Below, one piece after another: positions 25,604-34,663 of a stretch of 64,000 bases of DNA. The notes under the pieces were generated by a model. It made no database searches. It was not told the origin of the DNA and was given only the letters and a program-made list of their open reading frames with translations. The position numbers and the translations under genes are program-made. Within the stretch, counting starts at the first letter, position 1. Each line of letters begins with the position of its first letter. The stretch spans positions 112,418 to 176,417 of the forward strand of contig DATCKU010000027.1 in assembly GCA_036564245.1 (NCBI GenBank), given 5' to 3'. The DNA comes from Thermasporomyces sp036564245 (GTDB lineage: Bacteria; Actinomycetota; Actinomycetes; Propionibacteriales; Actinopolymorphaceae).

Positions 25604-26797
25604 GTGCCCCGAGAACTCCGAGATGTGGTCTTCGTCGACGGTGTTCGGACGCCCTTCGGCAAGGCCGGCGGAATGTACGCCGAGACCAGAGCAGACGACC
25701 TGGTGGTCAAATGCATCCGCGAGCTGTTGCGCCGCAACCCGACGCTTCCTGCCGACCGGATCGATGACGTGGCCATCGCCGCCACCACCCAGACCGGCGA
25801 TCAAGGACTGACCCTCGGCCGCACGGCCGCACTCCTCGCCGGCCTCCCCCGGACGGTGCCCGGCTATGCGATCGACCGCATGTGTGCCGGCGCAATGACG
25901 GCTGTCACAACCACCGCCTCCGGCATCGCGTTCGGTGCCTACGACGTGGCGATCGCGGGCGGTGTGGAGCACATGGGACGCCACCCGATGGGCGAGGGCG
26001 TCGATCCCAACCCTCGGTTCGTCGCCGAGAAGCTGGTCGACGCGTCGGCACTGGTCATGGGCCAGACAGCGGAGAACCTGCACGACCGGTACCCCAACCT
26101 GACCAAGGAACGCGCCGACGCCTACGCCGCAGCCAGCCAGCACAAGCTTGCCAAGGCGTACGCGGATGGAGTGATCCAGCGCGACCTCGTCCCTGTCGCC
26201 ATCCGCAGCACCGAGTCCGGCTGGGGCCTTGCGACTGCAGACGAGCCACCGCGTCCCGACACCACCGTCGAGGTGCTCGCCACACTTCGCACTCCGTTCC
26301 GCCCGCACGGCCGGGTCACAGCCGGGAACGCTGCCGGGCTCAACGACGGAGCCACCGCCTGCCTGCTTGCGGCCGAGGACGTTGCCCAGGAGCTCGGCCT
26401 GCAGGTCAAGATGCGACTCGTCACCTACGCGTTCGCCGGTGTCGAGCCGGAGTTCATGGGTGAGGGGCCGATCCCGGCGACCGAGAAAGCACTGCAGAAG
26501 GCCGACCTGAAGATCGACGACATCGGCGTGATCGAGATCAACGAGGCGTTCGCCGTACAGGTGCTGGCTTTCTGCGACCACTTCGGCATCGCCGACGACG
26601 ACCCGCGCCTGAACCCGTACGGCGGCGCGATCGCCGTGGGCCACCCACTCGCCTCGAGCGGTGTGCGCCTCATGATGCAGCTTGCGCGAGCCTTCGAGGA
26701 GCGCCCCCAGGTTCGCTACGGCTTGACCACCCTTTGCGTGGGTATCGGCATGGGCGGCGCCGTGATTTGGGAGAACCCACACTGGGAGGGTCCGTGA
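25604..26797 (+). CDS. fadA: Acetyl-CoA acyltransferase (thiolase)
   Basis: Cleaves 3-ketoacyl-CoA in beta-oxidation. 397 residues. The acyl-carrying cysteine is C94 in AIDRMCAGAMTAV, the conserved NEAFAVQ motif follows at about 310, GGAIAVGHPLASSG carries the catalytic His near 348, and the second cysteine is in LTTLCVGIGMGGA near 385. The GTG start is preceded by GAGGAGG. It shares an operon with the linker ORF and fadB, whose multifunctional enzyme supplies the 3-ketoacyl-CoA, so the two probably form the trifunctional alpha/beta complex. The promoter stretch carries a palindrome. Confidence 0.93.
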   Translation: MPRELRDVVFVDGVRTPFGKAGGMYAETRADDLVVKCIRELLRRNPTLPADRIDDVAIAATTQTGDQGLTLGRTAALLAGLPRTVPGYAIDRMCAGAMTAVTTTASGIAFGAYDVAIAGGVEHMGRHPMGEGVDPNPRFVAEKLVDASALVMGQTAENLHDRYPNLTKERADAYAAASQHKLAKAYADGVIQRDLVPVAIRSTESGWGLATADEPPRPDTTVEVLATLRTPFRPHGRVTAGNAAGLNDGATACLLAAEDVAQELGLQVKMRLVTYAFAGVEPEFMGEGPIPATEKALQKADLKIDDIGVIEINEAFAVQVLAFCDHFGIADDDPRLNPYGGAIAVGHPLASSGVRLMMQLARAFEERPQVRYGLTTLCVGIGMGGAVIWENPHWEGP

Positions 26798-26967
26798 GTG
26801 AGGCGAGCGAGGCTGCCCACCGCTACGGGTCCAGCCTCACTGCACTTTCGCCGAGCGAGCCGAACGAATCATCCAACACTGCGAGCGAGGCGAGCGAGGC
26901 TGCTCACCGGCACGGACCCAGCCACGCCGTACGTTCGCCGAGCGAGCCGAACGAATCCACCAGCAAA
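26794..26967 (+). repeat. Two-copy in-frame 87-base tandem repeat
   Basis: Copies run 26794-26880 and 26881-26967. They share the GAGCGAGG-rich head and the CGCCGAGCGAGCCGAACGAATC end exactly and differ in the middle. The period of 29 codons keeps the frame open. A degenerate third trace (CGGAACGAGCCGAACAA) follows. Such GAGCGAG-rich units are common dispersed repeats in some actinobacterial genomes. Confidence 0.85.
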
Positions 26968-27024
26968 CCACCGAGCCAGCCCGGACCCTCGCGGAACGAG
27001 CCGAACAACAGGGAGGCACCGTGA
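26794..27024 (+). CDS. Repeat-built linker ORF between fadA and fadB
   Basis: A 76-residue open frame starts on a GTG overlapping the fadA stop (GTGA) and ends on a TGA overlapping the fadB GTG (GTGA), so it fills the gap exactly. It is made of two 29-residue repeats, SEASEAAHRYGSSLTALSP with SEPNES after it, and SEASEAAHRHGPSHAVRSP with SEPNES after it, then a Pro/Asn-rich tail. The peptide is hydrophilic, probably disordered, and matches no family I know. It may be a real coupled peptide or only a translated DNA repeat; the double overlap favours translation, the composition favours a repeat. Confidence 0.45.
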   Translation: MSEASEAAHRYGSSLTALSPSEPNESSNTASEASEAAHRHGPSHAVRSPSEPNESTSKPPSQPGPSRNEPNNREAP

Positions 27025-29159
27025 CGAAGCTGAGCGACGCCAACTTCGACCCCAAAGCGATCTTCCCTGACGAGGTTGTGACTCACGCACACGTGCGCGA
27101 CGTCGAGCTTCCCTACGGTGCCGGCACGATGGCGCTGATCACGCTCGACAACGGACTCGACCACAACCGCCCGAACTCCTTCGGCCCACAAGGACTCGCC
27201 GAACTCGACGCCGCGCTCGACGCCATCCTGCAGCGTGACGACGTGGCGGCGATCGGGCTCACGGGAAAGCCGTTCATCCTCGCGGCCGGCGCCGACATCA
27301 CCGGCATGCCCCGCATCACGACCCGCGAGCAGGCGCTCGCCATCGCGCGGTACGGGCACTACGTCTTCGGCAAGCTCGATGCCGGCCAGAACGGCGGCAA
27401 GCCCTCCTTCGGGTTCATCAACGGCCTCGCGCTCGGCGGTGGACTCGAAGTCGTCCTGCACTGCTCCTACCGCACCGTCATCACGAGCGCTCCGGCGGTC
27501 GCGTTCCCGGAATGCTTCCTCGGCATCCTGCCAGCCTGGGGCGGAACCTGGCTGCTCCCCAACCTGATCGGACCCGACCGCGCGGTGAAGGTCATCATCG
27601 AGAACGCCCTGAACAACAACCGCATGCTGCGCGGTCCTGAGGTCGCAGAGCTCGGCATCGCCGACGCGAGCTTCGACGGCGCCGACTTCCTGGAGCGTTC
27701 CATCGACTGGGCGGCCCAGGTCATCACGGGTCGGATCGAGGTCACTCGGCCACCGATCGACCGTGGTGACGCGTGGGATGCGGCAGTCGCGAGGGGACGC
27801 GCATTCGTCGAGAACAAGCTGCACGGCGCCGCACCTGCGCCACTTCGAGCACTGGACATCATCGCCGCCGCCAAGACGTGCTCGAAGGCCGAGGGTTTCG
27901 CGATGGAGGACGAGGCCCTCGCCGACCTCATGATGAGCGAGGAGTTCCGCTCCGGTCTGTACGCGTTCGACCTGGTGCAGCGGCGAGCCAAGAAGCCAGT
28001 AGGAGCCCCAGACACCGCGCTGGCTCGGCCGGTCACCAAGGTCGGCATCGTGGGTGCCGGACTGATGGCAAGTCAGCTGGCCTTGCTCTTCGCACGCCGA
28101 CTGCTGGTACCGGTGGTCATGACGGACCTGGACGACGAGCGGGTCGAGAAGGGCCTTTCGTACGTACGAAACGAAGTCGACAAGCTCGCCGCCAGAGGGC
28201 GGATCAACGCCGACATGGCCAACCGGCTGAAGGCACTGGTCACTGGCTCCACCGACAAGAGCATCTACAGCGACTGTTCGCTCGTCCTCGAGGCCGTCTT
28301 CGAGGAGATGAAGGTCAAGCAGCAGGTCTTCGAGGAGCTCGAGGGCATCGTGAGCCCTGAGTGCGTGCTTGCCACCAACACGTCCTCGTTGTCTGTGAAC
28401 GGCATGGCCTCGAAGCTTCGTCATCCCGAGCGAGTGGTCGGTCTGCACTTCTTCAACCCTGTAGCCGTCCTGCCGCTCGTTGAGGTCATTCGTGGTGAGC
28501 GGACCGACGAGTCCAGCCTGGCCACCGCGTTCGCGGTCGCCAAGCAGCTCAAGAAGAACGCGATCCTCGTCAAGGACGCTCCGGCGTTCGTCGTCAATCG
28601 CGTCTTGACGCGGTTCATGGGCGAGGTGACGAAGTGCGTCGACGAGGGTACGCCGGCCGAGGTGGCGGACCGGGCCCTGCTGTCTCTCGGACTGCCCATG
28701 TCGCCGTTCGTGCTCCTGCAGCTCGTCGGCCCTGCCGTGGCTCTGCACGTCGCAGAGACCCTGCACGAGGCGTTCCCCGACCGGTTCTACGTCTCGCCCA
28801 ACCTGCAGCGACTTGTCGCTGCCGGAAAGCCCGGCTTGTGGTCGTGGGACGACAAGGGACAGCCCTACATCGACGAGGACACTCGCGCCCTGCTCGAGGT
28901 CGGTTCGCAGGCGTCCACCGAGGAGGAAGTGCGTGACCGTGCCTTGATGGCGATTGCCGACGAGGTCCGGCGGATACTGGACGACGGAGTGGTCGCAGAG
29001 CCACAAGACGTCGACCTCGCGCTCATCCTCGGCGCGGGCTGGCCGTTCCATCTGGGCGGCATCACGCCGTACCTCGACCGTACCGGCATCGCCGAACGCG
29101 CCACCGGCCGCCGGTTCCTCCCGCGAGGCGTTGCCAGCGTCCCAGCGAGCTCAGGCTGA
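27021..29159 (+). CDS. fadB: Multifunctional fatty-acid oxidation protein (enoyl-CoA hydratase/3-hydroxyacyl-CoA dehydrogenase)
   Basis: 712 residues. The N-terminal crotonase domain has FILAAGADITGMP, the oxyanion-loop GLALGGGLEVVLH, the catalytic Glu in FPECFLGILPAWGGT and the second Glu in VIIENALNNN. The 3-hydroxyacyl-CoA dehydrogenase begins near residue 335 with the NAD loop VGIVGAGLMASQLALLFA, followed by LATNTSSLSVNGMA and the catalytic-His segment VGLHFFNPVAVLPLVEV. The C-terminal helical domain completes it. The GTG start is preceded by GGGAGG and overlaps the linker ORF. With fadA it covers hydration, oxidation and thiolysis of enoyl-CoAs in the cytoplasm. No acyl-CoA dehydrogenase is nearby. 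Confidence 0.93.
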   Translation: MTKLSDANFDPKAIFPDEVVTHAHVRDVELPYGAGTMALITLDNGLDHNRPNSFGPQGLAELDAALDAILQRDDVAAIGLTGKPFILAAGADITGMPRITTREQALAIARYGHYVFGKLDAGQNGGKPSFGFINGLALGGGLEVVLHCSYRTVITSAPAVAFPECFLGILPAWGGTWLLPNLIGPDRAVKVIIENALNNNRMLRGPEVAELGIADASFDGADFLERSIDWAAQVITGRIEVTRPPIDRGDAWDAAVARGRAFVENKLHGAAPAPLRALDIIAAAKTCSKAEGFAMEDEALADLMMSEEFRSGLYAFDLVQRRAKKPVGAPDTALARPVTKVGIVGAGLMASQLALLFARRLLVPVVMTDLDDERVEKGLSYVRNEVDKLAARGRINADMANRLKALVTGSTDKSIYSDCSLVLEAVFEEMKVKQQVFEELEGIVSPECVLATNTSSLSVNGMASKLRHPERVVGLHFFNPVAVLPLVEVIRGERTDESSLATAFAVAKQLKKNAILVKDAPAFVVNRVLTRFMGEVTKCVDEGTPAEVADRALLSLGLPMSPFVLLQLVGPAVALHVAETLHEAFPDRFYVSPNLQRLVAAGKPGLWSWDDKGQPYIDEDTRALLEVGSQASTEEEVRDRALMAIADEVRRILDDGVVAEPQDVDLALILGAGWPFHLGGITPYLDRTGIAERATGRRFLPRGVASVPASSG

Positions 29160-29203
29160 CCCCACCGGTGAAATGACCACGTTACGTGCGCCTGCACCGC
29201 CAT

Positions 29204-29245
29204 ACCGCGGCATGTAGGCGTTCCGAAGGTACGAATCGCCGCGGT
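29204..29245. terminator. Possible terminator hairpin between fadB and the permease gene
   Basis: ACCGCGGC (29204-29211) pairs with GCCGCGGT (29238-29245) across a 26-base loop in the 107-base gap between convergent genes. The stem is short and lacks a T-run, so this is only a candidate. Confidence 0.4.
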
Positions 29246-29266
29246 GAGTTCAAGCTGACCCCGAGG

Positions 29267-30742
29267 TCACGATGCCGACGGCTGCTTCTCCAGTCGTGAG
29301 TGCCGGCGGCCGTACCCGAAGTAGACCACGAATCCGACCAGCATCCAGACAAGGAAGCGGATCCAGGTTTCGATCGCGAGATTGAGCATGAGGTAGAGGC
29401 ACACGAGCGTCGACAGCGCCGGGATCAACGGGACGAACGGCGTGCGAAAGGCGCGCCGCAGGTCCGGCCGGGTCTTCCTCAGGATCGGGACCGCCACGCT
29501 CACGAGCACGAACGCCAGCAGAGTGCCGATGTTCACAAGCTCGGCGAGAACGGTGATCGACGTGAACGACGCCAGCACCGCGGCCAGGGTGCCGACGACC
29601 AGTGTGACGACGTACGGCGTGCGGTACCGGGGATGTACCTTCGCGAAGAACCGCGGCAACAGACCATCGCGCGCCATCGCGAAGCCCACCCGCGTCTGCC
29701 CCAGGAGCAGGATCATCACGACCGCGACGATGCCGAGTGCCGCGGCGACCGCGATCACCCTGCCCAGCGCAGGCAGACCGTTGTCGACGAGCGCCGTAGC
29801 GAGTGGGGCGGCATCGTTCGGGTCGATCTGCCGGTAGTTCTGGACGCCGGTCAGGACGAGGCTCACCGCGACGTAGAGCGCCGTACAGATGGCGAGTGAG
29901 CCGATGATGCCGACCGGCAGATCACGTTGTGGCCTGCGCGCTTCTTCCGCCGTCGTCGCCACGATGTCGAAGCCGATGAACGCAAAGAAGACCACGGCAG
30001 CCCCGCTCGCTACTCCCGCCCATCCGAACGTGGCCGGCTCGACGCCGAACGCGGCCTGGATCAGCGGCTGGGAGAGACCACTCGCTCCCTCGCTTCGTGC
30101 ACGCGGTGGTACGAAAGGCACGAGATTGCTGGCCTTCAGCGAGAACAACCCGACCACGACGAACAGCAGTGCCGCACCTACCTTGATCACGACGGCGATC
30201 TGGTTGATCCTGCTGGACAGCTTGATCCCAGCCGCCAGGACCCCGGTCAAGGCGAGGATCAGCAGTCCCGCAGGCAGGTTCATGACCCCGTCAGTCGTGT
30301 TCGCCACGACCGACGGGATCTGCAACGGGGTCCCGTCAAGCGCGGTCGCGAGGTAGCCCGACCAGCCGCCGGCGACAGCCGCCGCGGCGACGAAGAACTC
30401 CAGGATCAGGTCCCACCCGATCATCCAGGCGATGAGCTCACCGAGGGTGGCGTACGAGAAGGTGTACGCAGAACCCGCCACTGGCAGCGTCGAGGCGAGC
30501 TCGGCATAGCAGAGGGCCGCCAAGCCGCAGGCGATGCCTGCGATGACGAACGACAACGCAACCGCCGGCCCGGCGTACGACGCCGCTGCCACACCAGTGA
30601 GGACGAAGAGGCCACCGCCGATCGTCACGCCGACGCCGAAGACGGTGAGATCAAGAGCTCCGAGGCTCCGCTTCAGACGGTGTTCCGGTTCCAGTGTGTC
30701 CGAAATCGCCGTTTCGACCGGCTTGGTGCGTAGCAGGTTCAT
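29267..30742 (-). CDS. APC-superfamily cationic amino-acid transporter
   Basis: About 491 residues with 12 to 13 predicted membrane helices. The N-terminus LKRSLGALDLTVFGVGVTIGG and the substrate-site glycine loop GGGLFVLTG are typical of the CAT (cationic amino acid) branch, and FFAFIGFDIVATTAEEARRP is the conserved fifth-sixth helix region. It likely imports basic or other amino acids by proton or sodium symport. I chose MNLLRTKPVETA, the family's usual start; an ATG 27-33 bases upstream is possible. It is a single gene, convergent with fadB. Confidence 0.85.
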   Translation of the reverse strand: MNLLRTKPVETAISDTLEPEHRLKRSLGALDLTVFGVGVTIGGGLFVLTGVAAASYAGPAVALSFVIAGIACGLAALCYAELASTLPVAGSAYTFSYATLGELIAWMIGWDLILEFFVAAAAVAGGWSGYLATALDGTPLQIPSVVANTTDGVMNLPAGLLILALTGVLAAGIKLSSRINQIAVVIKVGAALLFVVVGLFSLKASNLVPFVPPRARSEGASGLSQPLIQAAFGVEPATFGWAGVASGAAVVFFAFIGFDIVATTAEEARRPQRDLPVGIIGSLAICTALYVAVSLVLTGVQNYRQIDPNDAAPLATALVDNGLPALGRVIAVAAALGIVAVVMILLLGQTRVGFAMARDGLLPRFFAKVHPRYRTPYVVTLVVGTLAAVLASFTSITVLAELVNIGTLLAFVLVSVAVPILRKTRPDLRRAFRTPFVPLIPALSTLVCLYLMLNLAIETWIRFLVWMLVGFVVYFGYGRRHSRLEKQPSAS

Positions 30743-30843
30743 GGCGCGCCATTGCCCCGTGATCGGCATACCCAAACGAACACCGCCCGCGACCGGTCCG
30801 TGATCGCGTCAGACGTGCCCTCACGAGCGAGATGAGACCTACC

Positions 30844-32787
30844 CTACGGCGCGCCCATGCCGTGGTCGGCGACCGAGGAGCCGGGTTGTGCCGAATCCGG
30901 CGCGACCTGCGGGTCATGTTCTGCATCGACCGGCGTGGTGGGATCAAGCTGCGTGGAGTCGAGGCGAGCCACCCGCTCCACGATCGCCCGGGCGAGGTCC
31001 TGAGCGCCCAGGCCCATCTCGGCAAGCAGAGCAGGCCGCTTGTCGTGCTCCAGGAAACGCTGCTGGATGCCCATGACCTGGAGCGGCGTGCTGATCTCGG
31101 CGTCAGCCAACGCGAGCCCCAACGCCGCACCGCAGCCACCGACCCTGCCGCTGTCCTCCACCGACACGACCAGGCGATGCTCGGCGGCAAGCTCGAGGAG
31201 GACCGGCTGGATCGGCTTGACCCAGCGAGGATCGACCACCGTCACACCGATGCCCTGTTCGGTCAACCGCTGCGCGACGTCGACGCAGGTCGCCCCCATC
31301 GCACCGATCGCGACGAGGAGCACGTCGCGTTCGCCCTGACGGACGAGCACGTCACAGTCGCCGGCCTTGGACACGGCAGGAATGTCAGGTCCGGTCTTTC
31401 CCTTGGGGAACCGCACCACCGTCGGGCCATCAATCGCCACAGCCTCGCGCAGAAGCTCACGCAGCCGGGCGCCGTCCCGCGGGGCGGCAATCCGCAATCC
31501 TGGAACGACCTGCAGGATCGACAGGTCCCACATGCCGTTGTGGCTCGGGCCGTCGTCTCCTGTGATCCCCGCGCGGTCGAGGACGAACGTAGCCGCGCAC
31601 CCGTGCAGGGCGACGTCGAGCAGCATCTGGTCGAACGCCCGGTTGAAGAAGGTCGAGTAGATCGCGACCACCGGGTGCATTCCACCCATCGCAAGGCCAG
31701 CTGCCGAGGTCACGGCGTGCTGCTCGGCGATGCCCACGTCGAAGAACCGCTCCGGGAACTCCTGGGCGAAGGCATCGAGCCCAGTCGAATACTGCATCGC
31801 TGCCGTGATCGCCACGATGTCTGGTCGCTCGCGGCCCAGGGCAAGCAGCTCCTCGCGGAACACGTTGGTCCACGTGCCGGTCGGGTCGCTCCGAATCTGG
31901 TGCAAGCAGTCCTGTTCGTCTTGCTCGGCGAGTGCGTACCCGTAACCCTTCCGCGTCAGGCAGTGCACGATGACCGGTCCGCCGAATCCCTTGGCCTGTT
32001 CCAGCGCTTGCTCGATGGCCACACGGTCGTGCCCGTCGATCGGTCCAAGGTATTTCAGGCCCAGGTCCTCGAAGAGCCCTTGCGGCGCCAGCACGTCCTT
32101 CAGCCCTCGTTTGATTCCGTGCAAGACGTCGTACACCGGCGCTCCCACAAGGGGCGTACGGTTCAGCGAGCGCTTCACCAAGTCGAGGACTTGCTCGTAG
32201 CGAGGGTTCGTACGCAAAGCGTTGAGATGCTGGGCGAGCCCACCAGCCGTCGGCTCGTACGACCGACCGTTGTCGTTCACCACGATGATGAGCGGGCGGT
32301 CCTTGGCCGCGGCGATGTTGTTGAGCGCCTCCCACGCCATGCCGCCGGTCAGTGCGCCGTCGCCGACGATCGCCACGACGTGACGCTTCTCACCTCGCAG
32401 CTGGTACGCCTTGGCCAAACCATCGGCGTACGACAACGCAGCCGACGCGTGGGAGTTCTCCATCACGTCGTGCGGCGACTCCGCTCGGTTCGGGTAGCCC
32501 GACACTCCGCCCTTCTCACGAAGCAGATCGAAACCCGCCTGGCGGCCTGTGATGATCTTGTGGACGTACGCCTGGTGGCCGACGTCGAACACGATCCGGT
32601 CTCGAGGCGAGTTGAACACCCGGTGGACGGCAAGAGTCAGCTCCACGATGCCGAGGTTGGGCCCGAGGTGACCCGATCGCACTTTCGTGACCAGGAAGTC
32701 CCGGATCTCACGTGCCAGGTCGGTGAGCTGCTGGTCGGAAAGCTCGGCCAGGTCGGCAGGTTCCTGCACCTTCTCGAGTACGCCCAT
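30844..32787 (-). CDS. dxs: 1-deoxy-D-xylulose-5-phosphate synthase
   Basis: First enzyme of the MEP isoprenoid pathway: joins pyruvate and glyceraldehyde 3-phosphate with thiamine diphosphate. 647 residues, three transketolase-like domains. Seen are GHLGPNLGIVELTLAVHRV, DVGHQAYVHKIITGR, the ThDP/Mg motif VGDGALTGGMAWEALNNI with VVNDNGRSYEPT, the central DVGIAEQHAVTSAAGLAM with the catalytic Glu, and the C-terminal VVSVEDSGRVGGCGAALG. The last 30 residues are a variable acidic tail. It is transcribed alone, with acnA further along on the same strand. Confidence 0.95.
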   Translation of the reverse strand: MGVLEKVQEPADLAELSDQQLTDLAREIRDFLVTKVRSGHLGPNLGIVELTLAVHRVFNSPRDRIVFDVGHQAYVHKIITGRQAGFDLLREKGGVSGYPNRAESPHDVMENSHASAALSYADGLAKAYQLRGEKRHVVAIVGDGALTGGMAWEALNNIAAAKDRPLIIVVNDNGRSYEPTAGGLAQHLNALRTNPRYEQVLDLVKRSLNRTPLVGAPVYDVLHGIKRGLKDVLAPQGLFEDLGLKYLGPIDGHDRVAIEQALEQAKGFGGPVIVHCLTRKGYGYALAEQDEQDCLHQIRSDPTGTWTNVFREELLALGRERPDIVAITAAMQYSTGLDAFAQEFPERFFDVGIAEQHAVTSAAGLAMGGMHPVVAIYSTFFNRAFDQMLLDVALHGCAATFVLDRAGITGDDGPSHNGMWDLSILQVVPGLRIAAPRDGARLRELLREAVAIDGPTVVRFPKGKTGPDIPAVSKAGDCDVLVRQGERDVLLVAIGAMGATCVDVAQRLTEQGIGVTVVDPRWVKPIQPVLLELAAEHRLVVSVEDSGRVGGCGAALGLALADAEISTPLQVMGIQQRFLEHDKRPALLAEMGLGAQDLARAIVERVARLDSTQLDPTTPVDAEHDPQVAPDSAQPGSSVADHGMGAP

Positions 32788-32820
32788 CGGCTTGATCCCT
32801 CCTCGGAGCGAACCTACGAC

Positions 32821-34086
32821 TCACTCGCCGTCCCTTCCGCCCGAGTGTAAGCGGCGGTCCTGTGCGATGGTCGGATCTGACGCATCAGACTCGACGCTTG
32901 GGCGGGCCGGACTGTCACGGGATGGACGTTCAGCGGCCAGCTCGAGTTGCTCGGCTGCGAGCACCAGCGCACCGAGCACCTCCGCTCGCTGCCCTGACTC
33001 GGCTGCCATCACAGGAGTCGCCGCAGCCGAACACACCGCGTAACGAGACATTGCTGAGCGCAACGGCTCGAGGAACACCTCACCGGCCGCCGCGAGCTCG
33101 CCGCCGACCACGACGCGCTCGGGGTTGACCACATTGCACAGGTTCGCCGCAACGAATCCGACGTGACGGGCCGCATCCGACACCACTCGCCGGCAGCCTG
33201 CGTCACCTTCCACCGCCCGCGAGACCAGCGCCTCCAACGAGCGGACGTCAGGGTGGCTGTGCCTGACCAGCTCCAACAGATAGGGAGCCCCGACCAACGT
33301 CTCCAGGCATCCGCGGTTACCGCACGAGCAGACCGGCCCGGTCTCGTCGATCGTAAGGTGACCAATCTCACCTGCCGAACCGCTGAACCCTCGGTAGACG
33401 CGTCCGTCGATCACCAAGCCTGCGCCCAGGCCGGTGGCGGCCTTGATGTACGCAAGGCTCGACGCGCCTCGGCCTGCCCCGAAGTGAAGCTCCCCCCGCG
33501 CGCCGAGGTTCGCGTCGTTGTCGACGAAGACCGGCGCGTGGAACCGGTTGGACAGCTCGCGTACGGGGTCGACAGATCCCCAGCCACGCAGGATGGGCCA
33601 GGAGCCCACCGGACCTCCCGTGGGCGGTAGCGGCGCGGGCAGACCGACCCCCACGGCTTTGATCTTGCTGCGTTCCTCCCCCATCTCGCCCAGAAGCTCT
33701 GCGAGCAGCTTCTCGGCAGCAGCGCAGGCGGCGAGCGCCGAAGCGCCCACATCGCACTCGTGTCGCCGCCCGGACCGCACGGTGAAATGCGGGTCGGCAA
33801 CTGCCACCCGGATGTGGCGATGACCGAAGTCCACCCCGACGACCAGCGCATCGTTGCCAGCCATGCGGACTTCGCGGGCCCTACGACCACCACGGACGCC
33901 CGTCCGCACCTCCACCGTGCCAGCTTCGTCAAGCTCGTGCACGATGTTGGAAACCGAGGCTGGCGAGAGACCGGTGAGCCGGGCAATCTCGGCTTGACTC
34001 AGCACGCCGTGTGCTCGCAGCGCGTTCAGCACCCGGCGGATGTTCGCCGCCCGTAGCGACGCCTGGGATCCGGGCCTCAGCGTCAC
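32821..34086 (-). CDS. ROK-family transcriptional regulator/sugar kinase-like protein
   Basis: 421 residues. The N-terminus is a winged helix-turn-helix (VLNALRAHGVLSQAEIARLT and SPASVSNIVHELDEAG), followed by a ROK domain with the ATP loop VVGVDFGHRHIRVAVAD, VFVDNDANLGARGELH with the catalytic Asp, GFSGSAGEIGHLTID, and the zinc motif CSCGNRGCLETL. The layout is that of NagC/XylR-type sugar-responsive regulators. The target sugar is unknown and no sugar genes are close; dxs follows in the same direction after 33 bases. Start chosen at the ATG/GTG giving TLRPGSQASLRAANIRR, the family pattern. Confidence 0.9.
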   Translation of the reverse strand: MTLRPGSQASLRAANIRRVLNALRAHGVLSQAEIARLTGLSPASVSNIVHELDEAGTVEVRTGVRGGRRAREVRMAGNDALVVGVDFGHRHIRVAVADPHFTVRSGRRHECDVGASALAACAAAEKLLAELLGEMGEERSKIKAVGVGLPAPLPPTGGPVGSWPILRGWGSVDPVRELSNRFHAPVFVDNDANLGARGELHFGAGRGASSLAYIKAATGLGAGLVIDGRVYRGFSGSAGEIGHLTIDETGPVCSCGNRGCLETLVGAPYLLELVRHSHPDVRSLEALVSRAVEGDAGCRRVVSDAARHVGFVAANLCNVVNPERVVVGGELAAAGEVFLEPLRSAMSRYAVCSAAATPVMAAESGQRAEVLGALVLAAEQLELAAERPSRDSPARPSVESDASDPTIAQDRRLHSGGRDGE

Positions 34087-34222
34087 GCTTCAGCAGAGTC
34101 CTCCGGCACAAACCTGACCGTCAAGGGTGCGATGGTGCCGGATTCGGCACGTCGTGGCGGCTCCCGTGACCGGACTACGGTGAGGCGACTCGCCCCATCC
34201 AGCACGTCGTACGCTCAGGCGC

Positions 34223-34663
34223 ATGAGTTCGGCCAGCTCTCGGAACGGTTGTACCTTCTGCGCCATCGTCGAGGGTGCGCCAGCGCACCGCGTGCTCGAC
34301 GAGCCGGCGTTCCTCGGGTTCCTCGACACTCGGCCGGTGTTCAAGGGCCACGTCCTGCTGGTGCCGCGAGAGCACGTCGAAACCTTGCTCGACCTTCCGG
34401 ATTCGCTGCGCGAACCCTTCCTCGACGCGCTCCAGCGTCTGGCCCGCGCGATGGAGACCGGGCTCGGCGCGCAGGGGTCGTTCGTGGCAGTCAACAATCG
34501 CGTGAGTCAGAGCGTGCCGCATCTGCACGCACATGTGATCCCCAGGACCAGAGGGGATGGCCTGCGCGGATTCTTCTGGCCGCGGCGGAAGTACACCGAT
34601 GCGGCGGAGGCGGAATCGTACGCCGAGCGGGTACGCGCGGCACTGCGTCGGCCGACCACATGA
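34223..34663 (+). CDS. HIT-family nucleotide-binding hydrolase
   Basis: 146 residues. A histidine-triad protein: H100, H102 and H104 in VPHLHAHVIPR, the HxHxHxx pattern, with CTFCAIVEGAPAHRVLDE at the N-terminus (a CxxC that may bind zinc) and FKGHVLLVPREHVETLLDLP before the core. Such enzymes cleave dinucleoside polyphosphates or AMP-lysine-type phosphoramidates. The exact substrate is not known. It is divergent from the ROK gene with about 135 bases between. Confidence 0.9.
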   Translation: MSSASSRNGCTFCAIVEGAPAHRVLDEPAFLGFLDTRPVFKGHVLLVPREHVETLLDLPDSLREPFLDALQRLARAMETGLGAQGSFVAVNNRVSQSVPHLHAHVIPRTRGDGLRGFFWPRRKYTDAAEAESYAERVRAALRRPTT

